From: Wuchereria bancrofti
Taxonomy: Eukaryota > Nematoda > Chromadorea > Rhabditida > Onchocercidae
Direction: 5' to 3'
DNA length: 64,000 bases
Assembly (NCBI GenBank): GCA_005281725.1
Contig: SSBO01000001.1
Coordinates: 748,956 to 812,955 of the forward strand
In this document: positions 1 through 11,724 of the stretch, in pieces
How the letters are laid out: the number at the start of each line of letters is the position of its first letter
Numbering within the stretch: the stretch's first letter is position 1
Made by a program: the position numbers and the translations under genes
Notes under the pieces: model-generated
The model's input: the letters and a program-made list of their open reading frames with translations, nothing else
Database searches by the model: none
What the model was told of the DNA's origin: nothing

Positions 1-4
1 TTGC

Positions 5-9
<5 letters not shown>

Positions 10-79
<70 letters not shown>

Positions 80-205
80 TATTACTACTATTACTACTAC
101 TACTACTATTATCAATTATTATTATCACCATTATTATTAATTGTAATTACTGTTATTATTATTATTAATTAATTAATTATTACTATTACTACTATTATTA
201 TTGTT
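10..205. repeat. (TTA)n trinucleotide microsatellite
   Basis: A long run of TTA/ATT units, pure at first and then interrupted by TAC and TAA variants. It lies upstream of, or in an early intron of, the Hox gene. It has no coding potential that can be supported. Confidence 0.95.
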
Positions 206-1990
206 GGTATTGTTGTTGCTGTTGTTCTTATCCTTCCGTCAACTTTTTCCTTCGTTTTGCTTACATAACAATACTTTGTTGTTACTTGAGAACAATATAT
301 TTCATTTTACGATTCTTTGAAGTTTTACCGCTCTTTCATTATAACCCTCGAGCAATACTCGTTTTAGTGAAATTGGCCAAGCAAATCATTTCTAGATATG
401 ACAATATTTTCAATGACACGAATTAAACAAAGGCTGTATCACGTCCGCCTCTCTTTTTTCAATTTGTTCACACATTGTTCTCCTTATTTATTCACTTTTT
501 TTTCGTCTAAAAACGATAGAAAAAGAAAAACTCTAAAAAAAACTTATTAGTATTAAAAGGCATTGTTCTATCTATTACCGTAAACTGCAAAAAATGTCTG
601 AAAATTTTCGAAAAACATAGATACAAAGATCAAAGTCCACATATCTTTTCATTTTCTGCATAATACTACGGGTATAGTAATTTAAAATTAAAAGTTTAAT
701 ATGCCATAAGTATAGCATAAGCATATCTTTTTTTTGTGATGTTATATCAAAAACTATTGAAGAATTGTTCATACTCACAATATCATCCATTGTTAGTTAT
801 TGGTTTATCTGATCTATATTAATTTACTTTATGCTATAAAAATTTTTTCTCACTACTTTTTTCAGAAAAATCTAGATATTTTAAATTAAATTTTGACTTT
901 TCAACTGCAAGGATAATGCAATTTTTATATTAATTGTACTTTGATTTAATTTCTCAAAAAACTGTAAAGATCTCAAAAATTATTCATTGCATGTGAAACA
1001 AAAAAGTAATTGAAATTCAAGAATGATTAAAACCAAAGCGTTTTAAAAAAAAAAAAAGTTCCTTTTCTTTTTTTGTAAAAAGCAGCATCTTCATTCCATT
1101 TCTCAGTGGTTTATCATTCTTTCAATATAAATCAACAGATATTTTGAAAATTGCTTTGACAGTTTCACCGCTACACATCAAAGACAAAAGCCGCTCATTC
1201 GTTCCTTCATCACGAACTGGGCTGATGATGGTGGTTAAGAAGCACAAGTTTTCAAAATTTCTTTATGAAAGGTACAAGAAAACAAAAAAAAAAAAAGAAC
1301 AAAAAACATTATCTTCGTATGTACCGTACACTTTCGCACATACAGTATACCTTTGTATTACAGTGTACATCAGTTATGATTATTATATAAAAATTGTTGT
1401 AGTTGCAACGGTGTTGTCTTCTTTCTTTTTTTCTATTTTTATATCAAAAAAATTTATAAATATAATCTTCAGAAAAGTTATAGCAAGATTACATTTAAAT
1501 TATCTATTAACTCTATCCCAAAAATGTATGGTAACATCATAGATGATCTAAATACAGTCTTTATTTTTTAGTTATGGTGTGATTAATGAAAATCTTAGGC
1601 AAATTCAAAAATATGAATTTTTTCAAGTCAAGTAAATATATAAATTAGTAAAATTAAGACAAAAGAAAACATCCGCATTGAAAAAAATTTATTAATATTA
1701 AGTGAAAAGGTGATAAAACTGATTATTGAAACTAAAAATGCAAATCAAAACATTATGTTTTTTAAATTATATTTTAAAGTTATAAAAAATATTCATTTTT
1801 TTTTGCGCTGATCTCACTTATACTATTCTTAAGGTTATATTGGATTATGTAACATTATGTTAAATAACATTTTATGTGTAATGATCTATGAATTTCCATC
1901 ATTGCTTTAGTTATGCTAATTATATTTTATGAAATAATTTACGGTAATGAATTCTCAAAATGATTATTAATTTTTGTTCCTGTGTTTCAG
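206..1990. other. Non-coding DNA 5' of the homeobox exon
   Basis: AT-rich sequence with no exon I can support. The homeobox exon begins in mid-codon, so at least one earlier mab-5 exon must exist; it was not recognised here and may lie left of the window. An open frame at about 1144-1542 lacks any protein-like character and starts without an ATG. Confidence 0.6.
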
Positions 1991-4401
1991 GTGGCAAAGG
2001 TGGTGAATCAAAAAGGACGCGACAAACATATAGTAGAAATCAGACGTTGGAACTTGAGAAAGAATTCCACTATAATAAATATTTAACGCGAAAAAGGCGA
2101 CAAGAAATTTCTGAAAGTTTACAATTATCCGAGCGGCAGGTTTGTTTCCACCTTGAAATATTAGAATTAACCTTTGAAATATTTGAAGCGTCATTAAAAT
2201 TAACTTAGCAACTAATTCATCCCTTAAATATTCTTATTTATTGAAATTATATAAAGATTGAATTGAAAAGCATGATAAATACTTAACTAATATTAAAAAT
2301 GAAGTTAACACTAAATTAATGGTATGAAGTGGACAATAATTTGCAAAATTCTGTGAAGCAGTTTTTTTTTTCTTTTTGCCAAAAATAGGATCATTCGCTG
2401 TTTCGCATGTGATTTATGTTTCATTTCATGATTTAAAAGAAAAAAAGAAACACTTCATATCAATCATTGTCATCATTTTGGTCGGATACAAGAGAAATTT
2501 TGATGATTTTTGAGAAAGCAATACAATTTTTACATCATTTTTTGATACTTTGAAGTGTTATCAAAAAGAAAAAAAAAAAAGAATGAACCTCATTAAAAGA
2601 CTGCATTATTTTCAAATATTTTAACATATCAGAAATTTGATTGGTTGGTTGTAGACAAGTAATTGAAATATCATTGCTAGTGTTGTAATCAACAAAATCT
2701 TGAGGATGTTATTTTAGTATTTGTGAATTGTGAAATTAAATGTTGGTAATTCTTGCATCAACGAATACTTGTAAATGAGTAAAATTAATCATGATATTTG
2801 TATATCTTAGAAATTTTTAAAGAAAAAATTTTTTTTTTGTGGCATTTTGATCATATGTTTTTTAAAGTATCACTTTTAAAACAAAACTTCTTTCTTTCTT
2901 TATCACCTCTTTTTTTCTCTTTCTTTCTCTTGCTCCTTTTTTGTTTTCTTATTAAATTTGATTCTCTTCTACAATAATTAATTTTTGCTACAGCTAGATT
3001 ATCTTAGATGCTATAACAATTAATCAGTATGATTAAAATTCTGTGATCCATAATTTTGTGGTACAAATGTTAGCAAAAATACTTATCGTAAACGTAAAGG
3101 TTGATATATGTAAAGTTTTTTTTTTTCTTTGAATTTCAATAATTGAAATTAACCTTAAAAATGGGATACTGTTGGAAAGAGAGGATGAAAGTTGGTTATT
3201 TTAAACTTTCAACTTTAAATTGTGATATTATAAATTGCTTCAAATTAAGATAATGTAATTAAATTACGACATAACATTATAAATTACGGTAGGTTAAGAT
3301 ATAGGATATATATCATTATTTATAATCCATTATATTCGTATTTTGAACATTAAGCATCTTTAATTATACTTAAAATTTGAAAAATTTTTTGTATCTTTAA
3401 TTATACTTAAAATTTTGTCAATTATTCACCTAATAATATTAACATCAATGGAATATTGTCAAATCAAAGTTAGAAATGAATATTTTTTTTTTCATTTCGA
3501 TTTGTTAAACTAACTTTTGAAAATGATGTAATTTCAAAAGAGAATATTAGGGAAATTTTTCACCAATCTTTGATAAAGTATTTTGCTAACAAAAAATTTT
3601 ATAGTTTCAAAAATTTTCAAATTTTATCTTTCTTTACAATCTCTCCGTAATTTTTTACATTTTTAAAGTTAGTTTTGAAAGGAAAAAAAAAGGGAAAGAA
3701 TAACCTTTTTATCAAAATTATATTATATTTATATCAGAATAAAAAAAAAAAAGTTTCAGGACAAAATTTATAAAATAATTTTTTTTTTTGTTTCATTTAA
3801 TAATATAACGGAATTTCATTCCCATTGTAATGAAAATGAACCGGCATGGTATCCGCCGATATGAGGTTTTCCTAATTTATTGCATCACCTGGGTGGTCCC
3901 ATTAGAGGAAGAAAAGAAAGGAATTGTCCCGAGGACAAAAATGAACATTCTTTTCATTTATACTAAAACATGAGCCTCTGTTTTCTTTTTTTTTTTTTCA
4001 CCCGTTCCGTTTTTTTTTTCTCCCTGAATAAACTTTTCTTTGTTCTTTGCCGACTTGATTTCCCTTTTTTTTTTTTTTTTTTTTTTTTTTGGATATTAAT
4101 CATAAAAATCTTTTGTCTTAAAGACGAAAAAGAAAGAAGAAAACTTTTAAATAAGATTGTTAAATGTTTATTTATATGAAATAGTAATTAGTGATAAAAC
4201 AAATGAATTGATTGATTTGAAATTAACATAGAATTTAGGATTTAAAAAAAAAAAACAAACTTTCAAGAATTGAATAATTAATTTCAGGTGAAAATATGGT
4301 TCCAGAATAGGCGAATGAAACATAAAAAAGAATGTAAAGGTGAAGTAACAACAGTAAATGAAAGTGATGAAAGTGCCGATGAGCAGATACCATCAACATG
4401 A
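1991..4401 (+). CDS. mab-5: Hox homeodomain protein, MAB-5/Antennapedia class (3' part)
   Basis: Two exons, 1991-2139 and 4288-4401, joined in phase 0, give a homeodomain and a short acidic tail. The homeodomain opens with [20 protein letters not shown] and ends with helix 3 [15 protein letters not shown]; Gln50 and Asn51 of the recognition helix are present. The intron (2,148 bp) falls between homeodomain residues 44 and 45, just before helix 3. The tail carries [14 protein letters not shown] and ends at TGA. The homeodomain agrees best, from memory, with C. elegans MAB-5 ([20 protein letters not shown]). Expected role: sequence-specific nuclear transcription factor for posterior body patterning. 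The 1991 boundary follows TGTGTTTCAG and is phase 1, so the N-terminal part, with any hexapeptide motif, is upstream. Assignment to mab-5 rather than another Antp-class gene is likely, not proven. Confidence 0.9.
3828..3950. other. GC-richer island in the mab-5 intron
   Basis: Inside the otherwise AT-rich homeobox intron lies a block of about 120 bp with much higher GC. It contains CCGGCATGGTATCCGCCGAT, CATCACCTGGGTGGTCCC and a short perfect inverted repeat, TTGTCC-CGA-GGACAA. No exon with splice sites fits. A cis-regulatory element or small RNA are possibilities; nothing shows which. Confidence 0.4.
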
Positions 4402-6913
4402 CAAGGATTAGTGGATAAAGGTTTTAAAGTAAAAAAATTAATCAAAAAATTTCACTCTTATTACTGTTAATAGCAAAATGTTATTTATACATTGATTAAG
4501 TGAAAAAATTTAAATTTGTAAAATTAGTTAATTTCAACCATAATGAAAATAATGCACTGATCAATTTTCAATATGTTATAACCTTTGACACTAATAATCA
4601 ATCAATTGTTGGCGATATTAACGAGTGCATCGACTAAGAGATCTCAACAAAAATTTTTCATATAATTATTATATTTTTCTTTTTTTTTTTTGTATTTTTC
4701 ATTTGTTCTCTTTAACATATTTTTATAAATGATTCCGTTAATATATAAATAGAATTTGAAAAAATCTTAAACGATTTTAAATATAAATAAAAAAATAAAA
4801 AGCAAAAGAAGAAAAAAGAGAGAAAGAAAAAAATTAAATTTTGAAAAGAAAGTGAATTTCTTAAATTTTTATCAATTTTATCCGAAAAGCACTTTTCTAA
4901 GCAAATAAAATAATTTTTTTAAAGCGTAAATGGAAATATGTGAAAGAGGCATATCAGAATTGGTGTTAGAACTGATCATATAAGTTGACTTGTAATTATT
5001 AATTTCTGCTTTCTTGCTTTCTAATTTCAACCTCTATTTTTTTTTTTTTATTTATTTATTGATATTTTGATTATAAATTCGTTTAGATATATCTTCTTTC
5101 TATGATACATTTATCATGGAGGAAATTTTCTCTTTTTTTTTTATAAATTATTAAGAAACAAAAATTTAAAACTTCTTGTGGCTTTTTTTTCCCATCTAGA
5201 TTTTAATTTTTGAAACATACTAATAATGACAATACATTTTGGAAAATAAATTTGAAGTAAACAAAGTAATAAAATTAGTTGAAAATTTTTTTGACATGCA
5301 ATTATGATTGATATTTGTATAAAAGAAAATGATTGCGCTATGCTTTTGAAGAAATTAGAAATTTTCTTACTGTAAGCTCAAGATTTTTGTTAAAGTCAGA
5401 GCGATTCGATACGATACCGAGAAATTCCTGCATATAGGGCAAATACCTCGGATCATTTCATGATTTCAGGTTATTTAATCAGTTATTGCAATTATCCCAT
5501 ATTAGGATTTATGTTTCGCATTTTATTTGATTGTTTAATAAAAGAATTAGATCAGATGATGAATTTGAAAAAAAAAGATAGAAAATAGCAATGAATTAGA
5601 TTGAATTAAATTATCGAAAAGAGTAGGTATTAGCAATTTTGAATTAATGATTTTTAATTAATCAATTCTGATCAGATTGTTTGATTTTGCCTATAGCACT
5701 CTGTAATATAAATTGATTAAATTGTTTTCCAAGCTAAAATTAGTAACAAAAGGCAAAAAAAAAAAAGAAAAGATTTAATAAAAATAATTTGAAAGAAGAA
5801 ATGAAACCATTATTTTTTTAAGCAATCAAACGAAAATATCGTAACATTACACTAGTAAGTAGGTTTAGTTAGTTTTTCTTTTTCTTTTTTGAGAAAAAAA
5901 AAATTAAAAACAATAAATGTTAGGACTTTTTTTTTTAGTAGTTGTATTATTATTACTATTATCATCATTATTATTACTATTATTATTTTTATTACTATTA
6001 ATATTATTATGATTATAATTATTATTACTACTATTATTGTCATTATTAATGCGTGATACATGGTATATATCGTAAACATGACATTTGCTGTTGCGGGGCT
6101 TTTTCAATTTTTTTCATTTTTCTCTTTTGTTTTCTTTTTTTCTTTTTATTTGCATGTATGTTTTTGTTTCTTTTGTTTTTGTTTATTTGTGCTCTCTTTT
6201 TTTTCTTTCTTTTTTTTTTTTTTTTGCTCTTCTCATCAATTCGTTATTTATATTGTATATTATAAAAAAATATGTTCAAATAAAAGTGTATTAAAAGCAT
6301 TATTAAACATTTGGGAAAATTTTCAATTTTAAAACCTAAAATATTTCCCAGAATTGTTATTTCAAAATATTTAACAATTGGTAAAGTACACAATTTGATG
6401 ATTAAAAATTGATTAAATATAATTTAATCAATTTAAATATAGCTAACATATAAACGATAAAATTAAACATTAAATAAAAAAATATTATTTGATAGGATTT
6501 TTAAAATTGTTGGATTAATTCACTTATTACTGCAAAATAATCAACTAATTATGTTTATGAAGCTGATAAATAATTTGGCTACTTTAAAATCAGTAAGCTA
6601 AATACTTTTAGATTAATTAAATTTGAAATGATATAGCAAATTTTTCGTAGCATTTTTGCATATATCATTATAGCTTTCTTTTTTTTTTCTGATGAAGTTC
6701 GAACTAATTTATTTATAATTTCAAGTTTGTATTAGCTGAAAATTGTGTGAGTGAATGAATGAATGAATGTTAGACATTTTTACAGAATTGAATTAATGGA
6801 AAAAGATTCTAAAATGAAATACAATTATTGATAAATTAGAAACAGTATAAGCCATTGAAATTTTAAAATAAAAGGAAAAAAAAAACTTTATTAAACTTTT
6901 TTTTTCTTTTTAT
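4402..6913. other. Intergenic, mab-5 3' flank
   Basis: AT-rich DNA between the mab-5 stop and the 3' end of the next gene on the opposite strand. It contains poly-T tracts, a trinucleotide microsatellite near 6.0 kb and a small GC-richer patch at about 5395-5475. No exon was recognised; open frames here read through homopolymer T and trinucleotide repeats. Confidence 0.6.
5940..6048. repeat. (ATT)n imperfect microsatellite
   Basis: Imperfect ATT/TTA trinucleotide run interrupted by ATC, ACT and ATG variants. The overlapping minus-strand open frames (Asn- or Ile-rich) are products of this repeat. Confidence 0.9.
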
Positions 6914-8443
6914 TCATTCCTTTTCACTAAGACTACATTGATCAAGTTCATTAGTTGAACGTTTTGGCTTTTTAGAAGTCATTTTAATCTTATCCTTCTT
7001 AACATTCTTCTTTTTCCCTGCAACAGATTGATTGATTGATTAATTAATTGAAATAAATTTGATTTGAAATGAAATTTAAATCTAACCATCTTTGCCTTTA
7101 CTCTTCGATTTTCTTTTCCTTCCTCCTTTTCCTTCTCTTTCCTCACTCTCCATTTTTGATTCTCCTTTATCTACAGTATCGGCTTTATTCATTTCTGCTT
7201 TCTAAAATCGAAACTTTTAACATGAGTAAAATTTTAATTTTAAATGATCAAATTATTTTAATTTATTTTATTTGCATTGTTTTCTTTTTTGATTCATTTT
7301 GAAATTAATTTTAAAAATGAAAAAAAAAGAAGACATTTTCATCATAATCAGGTGGTTTATCGCCTTCAAATGCTGGAAAATCATATGGGCATGGCCGATT
7401 CTTAAAATCAATATGATATTCTTTTTTCCAATCAATTTGAATATTTCTCATATCTTTAGGTGGTTGTCCATATACCATTCTAAAATTTAAAATAAATTTC
7501 TCTTAAGTTATAATTCATAAATCTTTTCCTGCACAATAAAACATTATCATTTTCTACAAAAAAAAAAAAAAAAATAATCATTTTTTTTCTGACACGAATT
7601 AAGTTTAAAAAAATGACAAAGTTTAAATGATTTAAAATAATTGTCTAATGAATGTTTTATGATTGTTGTTTATTTATTGTTTTCATGAATGATAAAAAAT
7701 CATTTAATGAAAGATCAAATGAAAGTTTGTATCTTATTACTTTAAATATTGCACATGTAATTGAGAATTAATTTTTCTTTTTTTGAAATAAAATTTTATT
7801 ACAATATTTCTGTGTTATTCACTAATGGTATGTGCAAGTTAGATGAGAACATGTTGAAATCTAAAAATCGATAAATCAACATATAAGGATTAAATTTATC
7901 GATTTATTGATCTATCGATAGTTCGAGAATTCTTCCACAGTTTATATTACCAACTATTTTTGATGTCATGCAGAAGAACATTTGATCATATTATCACTGT
8001 TAAATTTGTGCATTAATAATCAAGAAAATTTTAGCAATCATAATGATAACTGGGACTTAATTCAATATCTTTCAGACTTTTAAAATTGCCTTATTCATTT
8101 AAAAAAATTAAACCTGAAAAATTTCAAATAAAATGATTGGGCACTTTCAGAAGCATAAAGATTTAATTAGCTAATATAAATGAAAGCGCTAAGAAATCTT
8201 GTTTGCTTAATTAGTTATGATGAATTTAAAATTGAGAAATTATAAGATGAAATTTAATCTGATTTGGTTTTACTTTGTTTTCTTAAATATGTGTTCCACA
8301 GCAGTATCACCCTTTTGATCATTTTCAGTATCTAATTGTTTATATTCATCATCCGGTTGTTCCTGATAATCAAGATACGGAAACAAGTGATCCTCCAATC
8401 CTTTTTCCTCATCATGGAATACACTCGACGAACAACAACCCAT
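6914..8443 (-). CDS. Unrecognised protein, possibly N-myristoylated, with Lys-rich tail
   Basis: Proposed exons in transcript order: 8443-8274, 7479-7335, 7201-7087, 7017-6914; 177 residues in frame. The product starts MGCCSSSVFHDEEKG, a textbook N-myristoylation (Gly2) plus palmitoylation (Cys3, Cys4) pattern, and is acidic to about residue 50. Exon 2 encodes an aromatic, proline-containing stretch (IDWKKEYHIDFKNRPCPYDF). The last two exons are strongly basic (KGGRKRKSKSKGKDGKKKN) and end at TGA. The ATG follows TTTACTCAG, a possible trans-splice acceptor. Weak point: the exon 2 donor reads GTCTTC. Alternative: exon 2 opens TTTTAG-A-ATG, so exons 2-4 could be a separate 120-residue gene and exon 1 a separate 57-residue one. 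LAMTOR1 was considered for the N terminus, but the rest does not fit. I do not recognise the family. Confidence 0.55.
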
Positions 8444-9328
8444 TCTGAGTAAATAACGCAAACCTTCGTTAACTGATGAAAAAAAAAAACATTCAATTCA
8501 GTTGCATTCTGAGAAATTATATATTATAAAAGAAATTCTCGAAAGATAACTTCACGAAAGGTTTTAAATTTAGGTGTTTTAATCATGCAAGTTTACTTTA
8601 CCAAACTTTATTCGAACTAACTTTCAACCGAAGTTGGAAGTTAAAAATCAAGCTTGCATAATTAAAGAATCTATTTCATCCGATAAAGAAAAAATTAGCG
8701 AATTTCTTTTTTTCAATTAAAAAAAATCCTACACTCACGAAATATTTATTAATGCAATGAAACAGAAACGCAGCTCTGACAACAACCTTACAACAATAGT
8801 TCCGTATTAAAAATAAACTTACGAAGGATGTTTCATACCTTTTATTTATGCATATGAAATTATTCCTGATAAAGTAAGGATAAATCAATATATAGGAAGC
8901 TTAAAATTTTGAACAAGGACTCTAGGAGGAAGGAAACTTGTTAAATTCAGTGTTGCAAAATAATAGGAAAAATTAGAATTCAGTACTGAAAAAACAAAAG
9001 ATTCATAATTTATTAACGCATTTGAGAAATTATTCACAAATTTTACTGATCGGAAGAATAACCATCGTAATTACTAACAGGAACACACGCAGAGAAAGAT
9101 AATTAAAATGAAGCAAATAAAAAAAAGAAATCGACAATTCAGGACCTACATTAACTATTTTTCTCACAAATCTCGAACAAACTGACAGTGTAATCCATGC
9201 CGGTCTAACTTACTGAACTGGAATTTAGAACTTTTTCATAAAAATCAATTGTAAATCTCAAAGAAAGAAAAAAAAAATAGATGAATAGACACGGATTTTG
9301 TCGGAAAATAGAAGCTTAATGACAAGTA
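8444..9328. other. Intergenic spacer
   Basis: AT-rich DNA between the 5' end of the unrecognised minus-strand gene and the 3' end of TBCC. It would hold the upstream gene's promoter and the TBCC 3' UTR. No further exon seen. Confidence 0.6.
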
Positions 9329-10567
9329 TTATAAATTAAAGTATTTTGTCGAATCTTCTTTCATGATTTTCCAATTTGGACTATGCTCTTCCGAAGAAAG
9401 CCAGCTGAAATCCCGTACGTTACGCCAATTGTTATTTTGCGCGTCTTGTTGAAAGCCAACGACGTTGTACGGTGCAACTTCTATTCCATCACAGTCTTCA
9501 ATTATCAAAGCCCCGCGTACCTAAATTATTTCTTTAAAACAAATAATTTTTACAATTTTCTTTTTCCCTTAAAATTTAATCATAAACTATTTCTAAATGT
9601 ATTATTCATCAGTTAGGATACTAATACAATATGCAAAATAGAATGAACCAAGAAAAACAAACAGAATGATACATAAATTTCAAGAGAAAGAATTTCTAGG
9701 AAAATTATATTTCCGAAAATTGGAAACAAACCTCAATGTAGAACCGGATTTGATGGCTATCGTGTGTTCTTACTTGTTGTGCAGCGACCACAACCGTTAG
9801 GTTTTCACAGTTCCGTATTAAAAGAGATGTTTTAACTGGTGCAAAAATTAGAGTGGTGTCCTTCACCGATTTAATATATACAGCCGATGCTTTAAACGGA
9901 ACACGAACCACAGAATTAGTGACATCGTTGATTGTTACATCTTCACCATCATCACCTTTTACTACTAATTCCTTCCCATGCTGTAATGGAATTTTACTTT
10001 AACTTCCTAAGACATCGCATCAGAATCAAAATGTTGGAATAACACTTGGTAGTAATTGATTCATAAATAAAACTACTATACAATAATAAAAAATACCTCG
10101 GCAGTTACTGTAATGGCTTTTTGTACCAATAGTTTAGTTGTTGTCTGAGTGGAATCAAGAGGATTACATTTGGCAACTGCTGCTTTTTGTACTTTTGGTT
10201 CAGTAGCATTTTCTTTTTTTGTACTAAAGGAAAATGCTGTCTGCTGATGCGTCAATCCAAATTGCTTCTGCATTTGGCTGCGTAGCACATTCAAGATTTC
10301 TTTTAAACGATGTGACTGACGAGCAATTGGAATTAATGTGAGTGCAGTTTCTATCTCTTGAAGAAATTCAGGCTCAATGTTTAATTCTGAAGAATTCATT
10401 ATACATGTAGCTTTTGCTAGCAGTTTATCAAATTCTGTATGACTGGAAGATGTTTTCATTCCAACTGCATCCTGTGCATGACGTGCTTCTAATCGTGCCA
10501 ACATACGTTGACGTTTTTCATTGACCGAAACAGATTCCAGACTATCAACGCTTGTTTCTGACTCCAT
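9329..10567 (-). CDS. TBCC: Tubulin-specific chaperone C (tubulin cofactor C)
   Basis: Three phase-0 exons (10567-10097, 9980-9732, 9520-9329) give 303 residues. The N-terminal half is helical and polar (RQRMLARLEARHAQDA), like the TBCC spectrin-like domain. The C-terminal half is the beta-helical C-CAP/cofactor-C domain: VYIKSVKDTTLIFAPVKTSL, then VVVAAQQVRTHDSHQIRFYI, then IIEDCDGIEVAPYN and a NWRNVRDFSWL ending. In TBCC and RP2 the arginine of the QQ-x-R motif is the finger that stimulates tubulin GTPase; here it is about Arg228 in QQVR. Known role: cytosolic, with cofactors D and E, releases native alpha/beta-tubulin. It is the third gene of a minus-strand series, 92 bp after the NDUFC2 stop, which suggests polycistronic transcription. 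Confidence 0.93.
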
Positions 10568-10659
10568 TAGTAAATCAAATTAAAAAATACAGCAAATACG
10601 TTCCAGATGAAACTAACGAACAGTAAAATATAAAATAAACACAAGACAGCTAGTCGATT

Positions 10660-11325
10660 CTAATCGAATTTTCTATGATGTGCACGTCGAGGAATCCAGG
10701 GCATAAGCACCTCCGAGAATTTACGTCCGTCCACTGAAAAAATCAAAGATCATTTATATACTGGAAAAACAAAACGTTATTATTTAGTTCAAAACTTCAG
10801 AATGTACGATAACACTTCTAATTAGAACTTCTACAAGAGCTTACAATTTGTCAAATGTTCGAAGTCTTCTGGATGAAGCGAAATATAATGTTCAATAACG
10901 GCGTCACGGGTTTTATAGTGATATTCACGAAGAGAACCGATAACGTATCCAACACCACCCACAAAAGTCAAAAGGATGAAGCGAGGAACGAGACCTGAAA
11001 CAAAGTTCAAAAGTACAATATATGAGTACCAACTTATATTGCAACTAATTTAAATCTAAAACCATTTAAAGAAATGCTGAAATGAGAAATATTTAAATCC
11101 TTACTTAATAACTAATGACCAAAACTTACTGTAAAAGAATGGTTTTCTTGACCAGTCCGTATAATATTTCCAAGACAGTAGGCTAGTACCAATAGCAAAA
11201 AAAGTCACGCCCCAACGACGTGGCCAAGTTGTCGGATCAGCTAGTTTGAAGGGTCGAGAGTTATCGCGTAAATATGCTTCACGTCTTTGCAATTCTTTCT
11301 GATCCACCGTACTACTTTTTAACAT
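10660..11325 (-). CDS. NDUFC2: NADH dehydrogenase [ubiquinone] 1 subunit C2 (complex I)
   Basis: Exons 11325-11130, 10994-10845 and 10733-10660, joined in phase 1 at both introns, give 139 residues. Two hydrophobic segments (WGVTFFAIGTSLLSWKYY and LVPRFILLTFVGGVGYVIG) fit the two membrane helices of NDUFC2, and the segment KTRDAVIEHYISLHPEDFE contains the LHPEDF signature shared with vertebrate NDUFC2. The C terminus is basic (IPRRAHHRKFD). Known role: accessory subunit of the complex I membrane arm in the mitochondrial inner membrane. It sits between cox-6B (stop 399 bp upstream of this ATG) and TBCC on the same strand. A possible leader acceptor, ATTAAG, lies just before GGAATG at the start. 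Confidence 0.88.
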
Positions 11326-11724
11326 TCCCTTAATTTTATTTTTTTACTCGTTCAATTCAGATAAAATGTTATACATTATAGCATTATTGACGCAAAATAT
11401 ATTAACGTCTTCGACGTAACTTTATAATACAACAAAATGCATATAAAAGTTAAAAAAGATTACTTAGATATGAAGACGAAATAATACAATTGCATGAGGG
11501 AAAACTCAAAGACTACGAATAACCCATTTTTAAATTACGATGAACAATGTATACTACCGAAGTATAATTAAAAACAAAGTCTAAAGACTTCAACGCTAAA
11601 AATAAAACTTCGCAAGGATACAATCATAAAAAAGAGAATCTTAATATAGCCTAAATAGTCATGAAGCCTAATGTAGAGAGAGAGAGAGAGAGAAAGATAC
11701 ATATCCTTAGAACACCTAAAAGTA
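11326..11724. other. Spacer between cox-6B and NDUFC2
   Basis: A 399-bp spacer in the putative minus-strand operon. It holds the cox-6B 3' UTR and a short (AG)n run near 11676-11692. No gene seen. Confidence 0.6.

Noticed and set aside
1144..1542. 132-codon open frame upstream of the homeobox
   Set aside because: It starts at TTG, reads through A/T homopolymers, shows no domain, and does not end in a donor that joins the homeobox exon.
5852..6332. Several Ile/Asn- or Phe-rich frames near 6 kb
   Set aside because: They come from the ATT microsatellite and poly-T runs.
6914..8443. LAMTOR1/p18 identity for the MGCC gene
   Set aside because: Only the acylated N terminus is similar; the rest of the protein lacks LAMTOR1 features.
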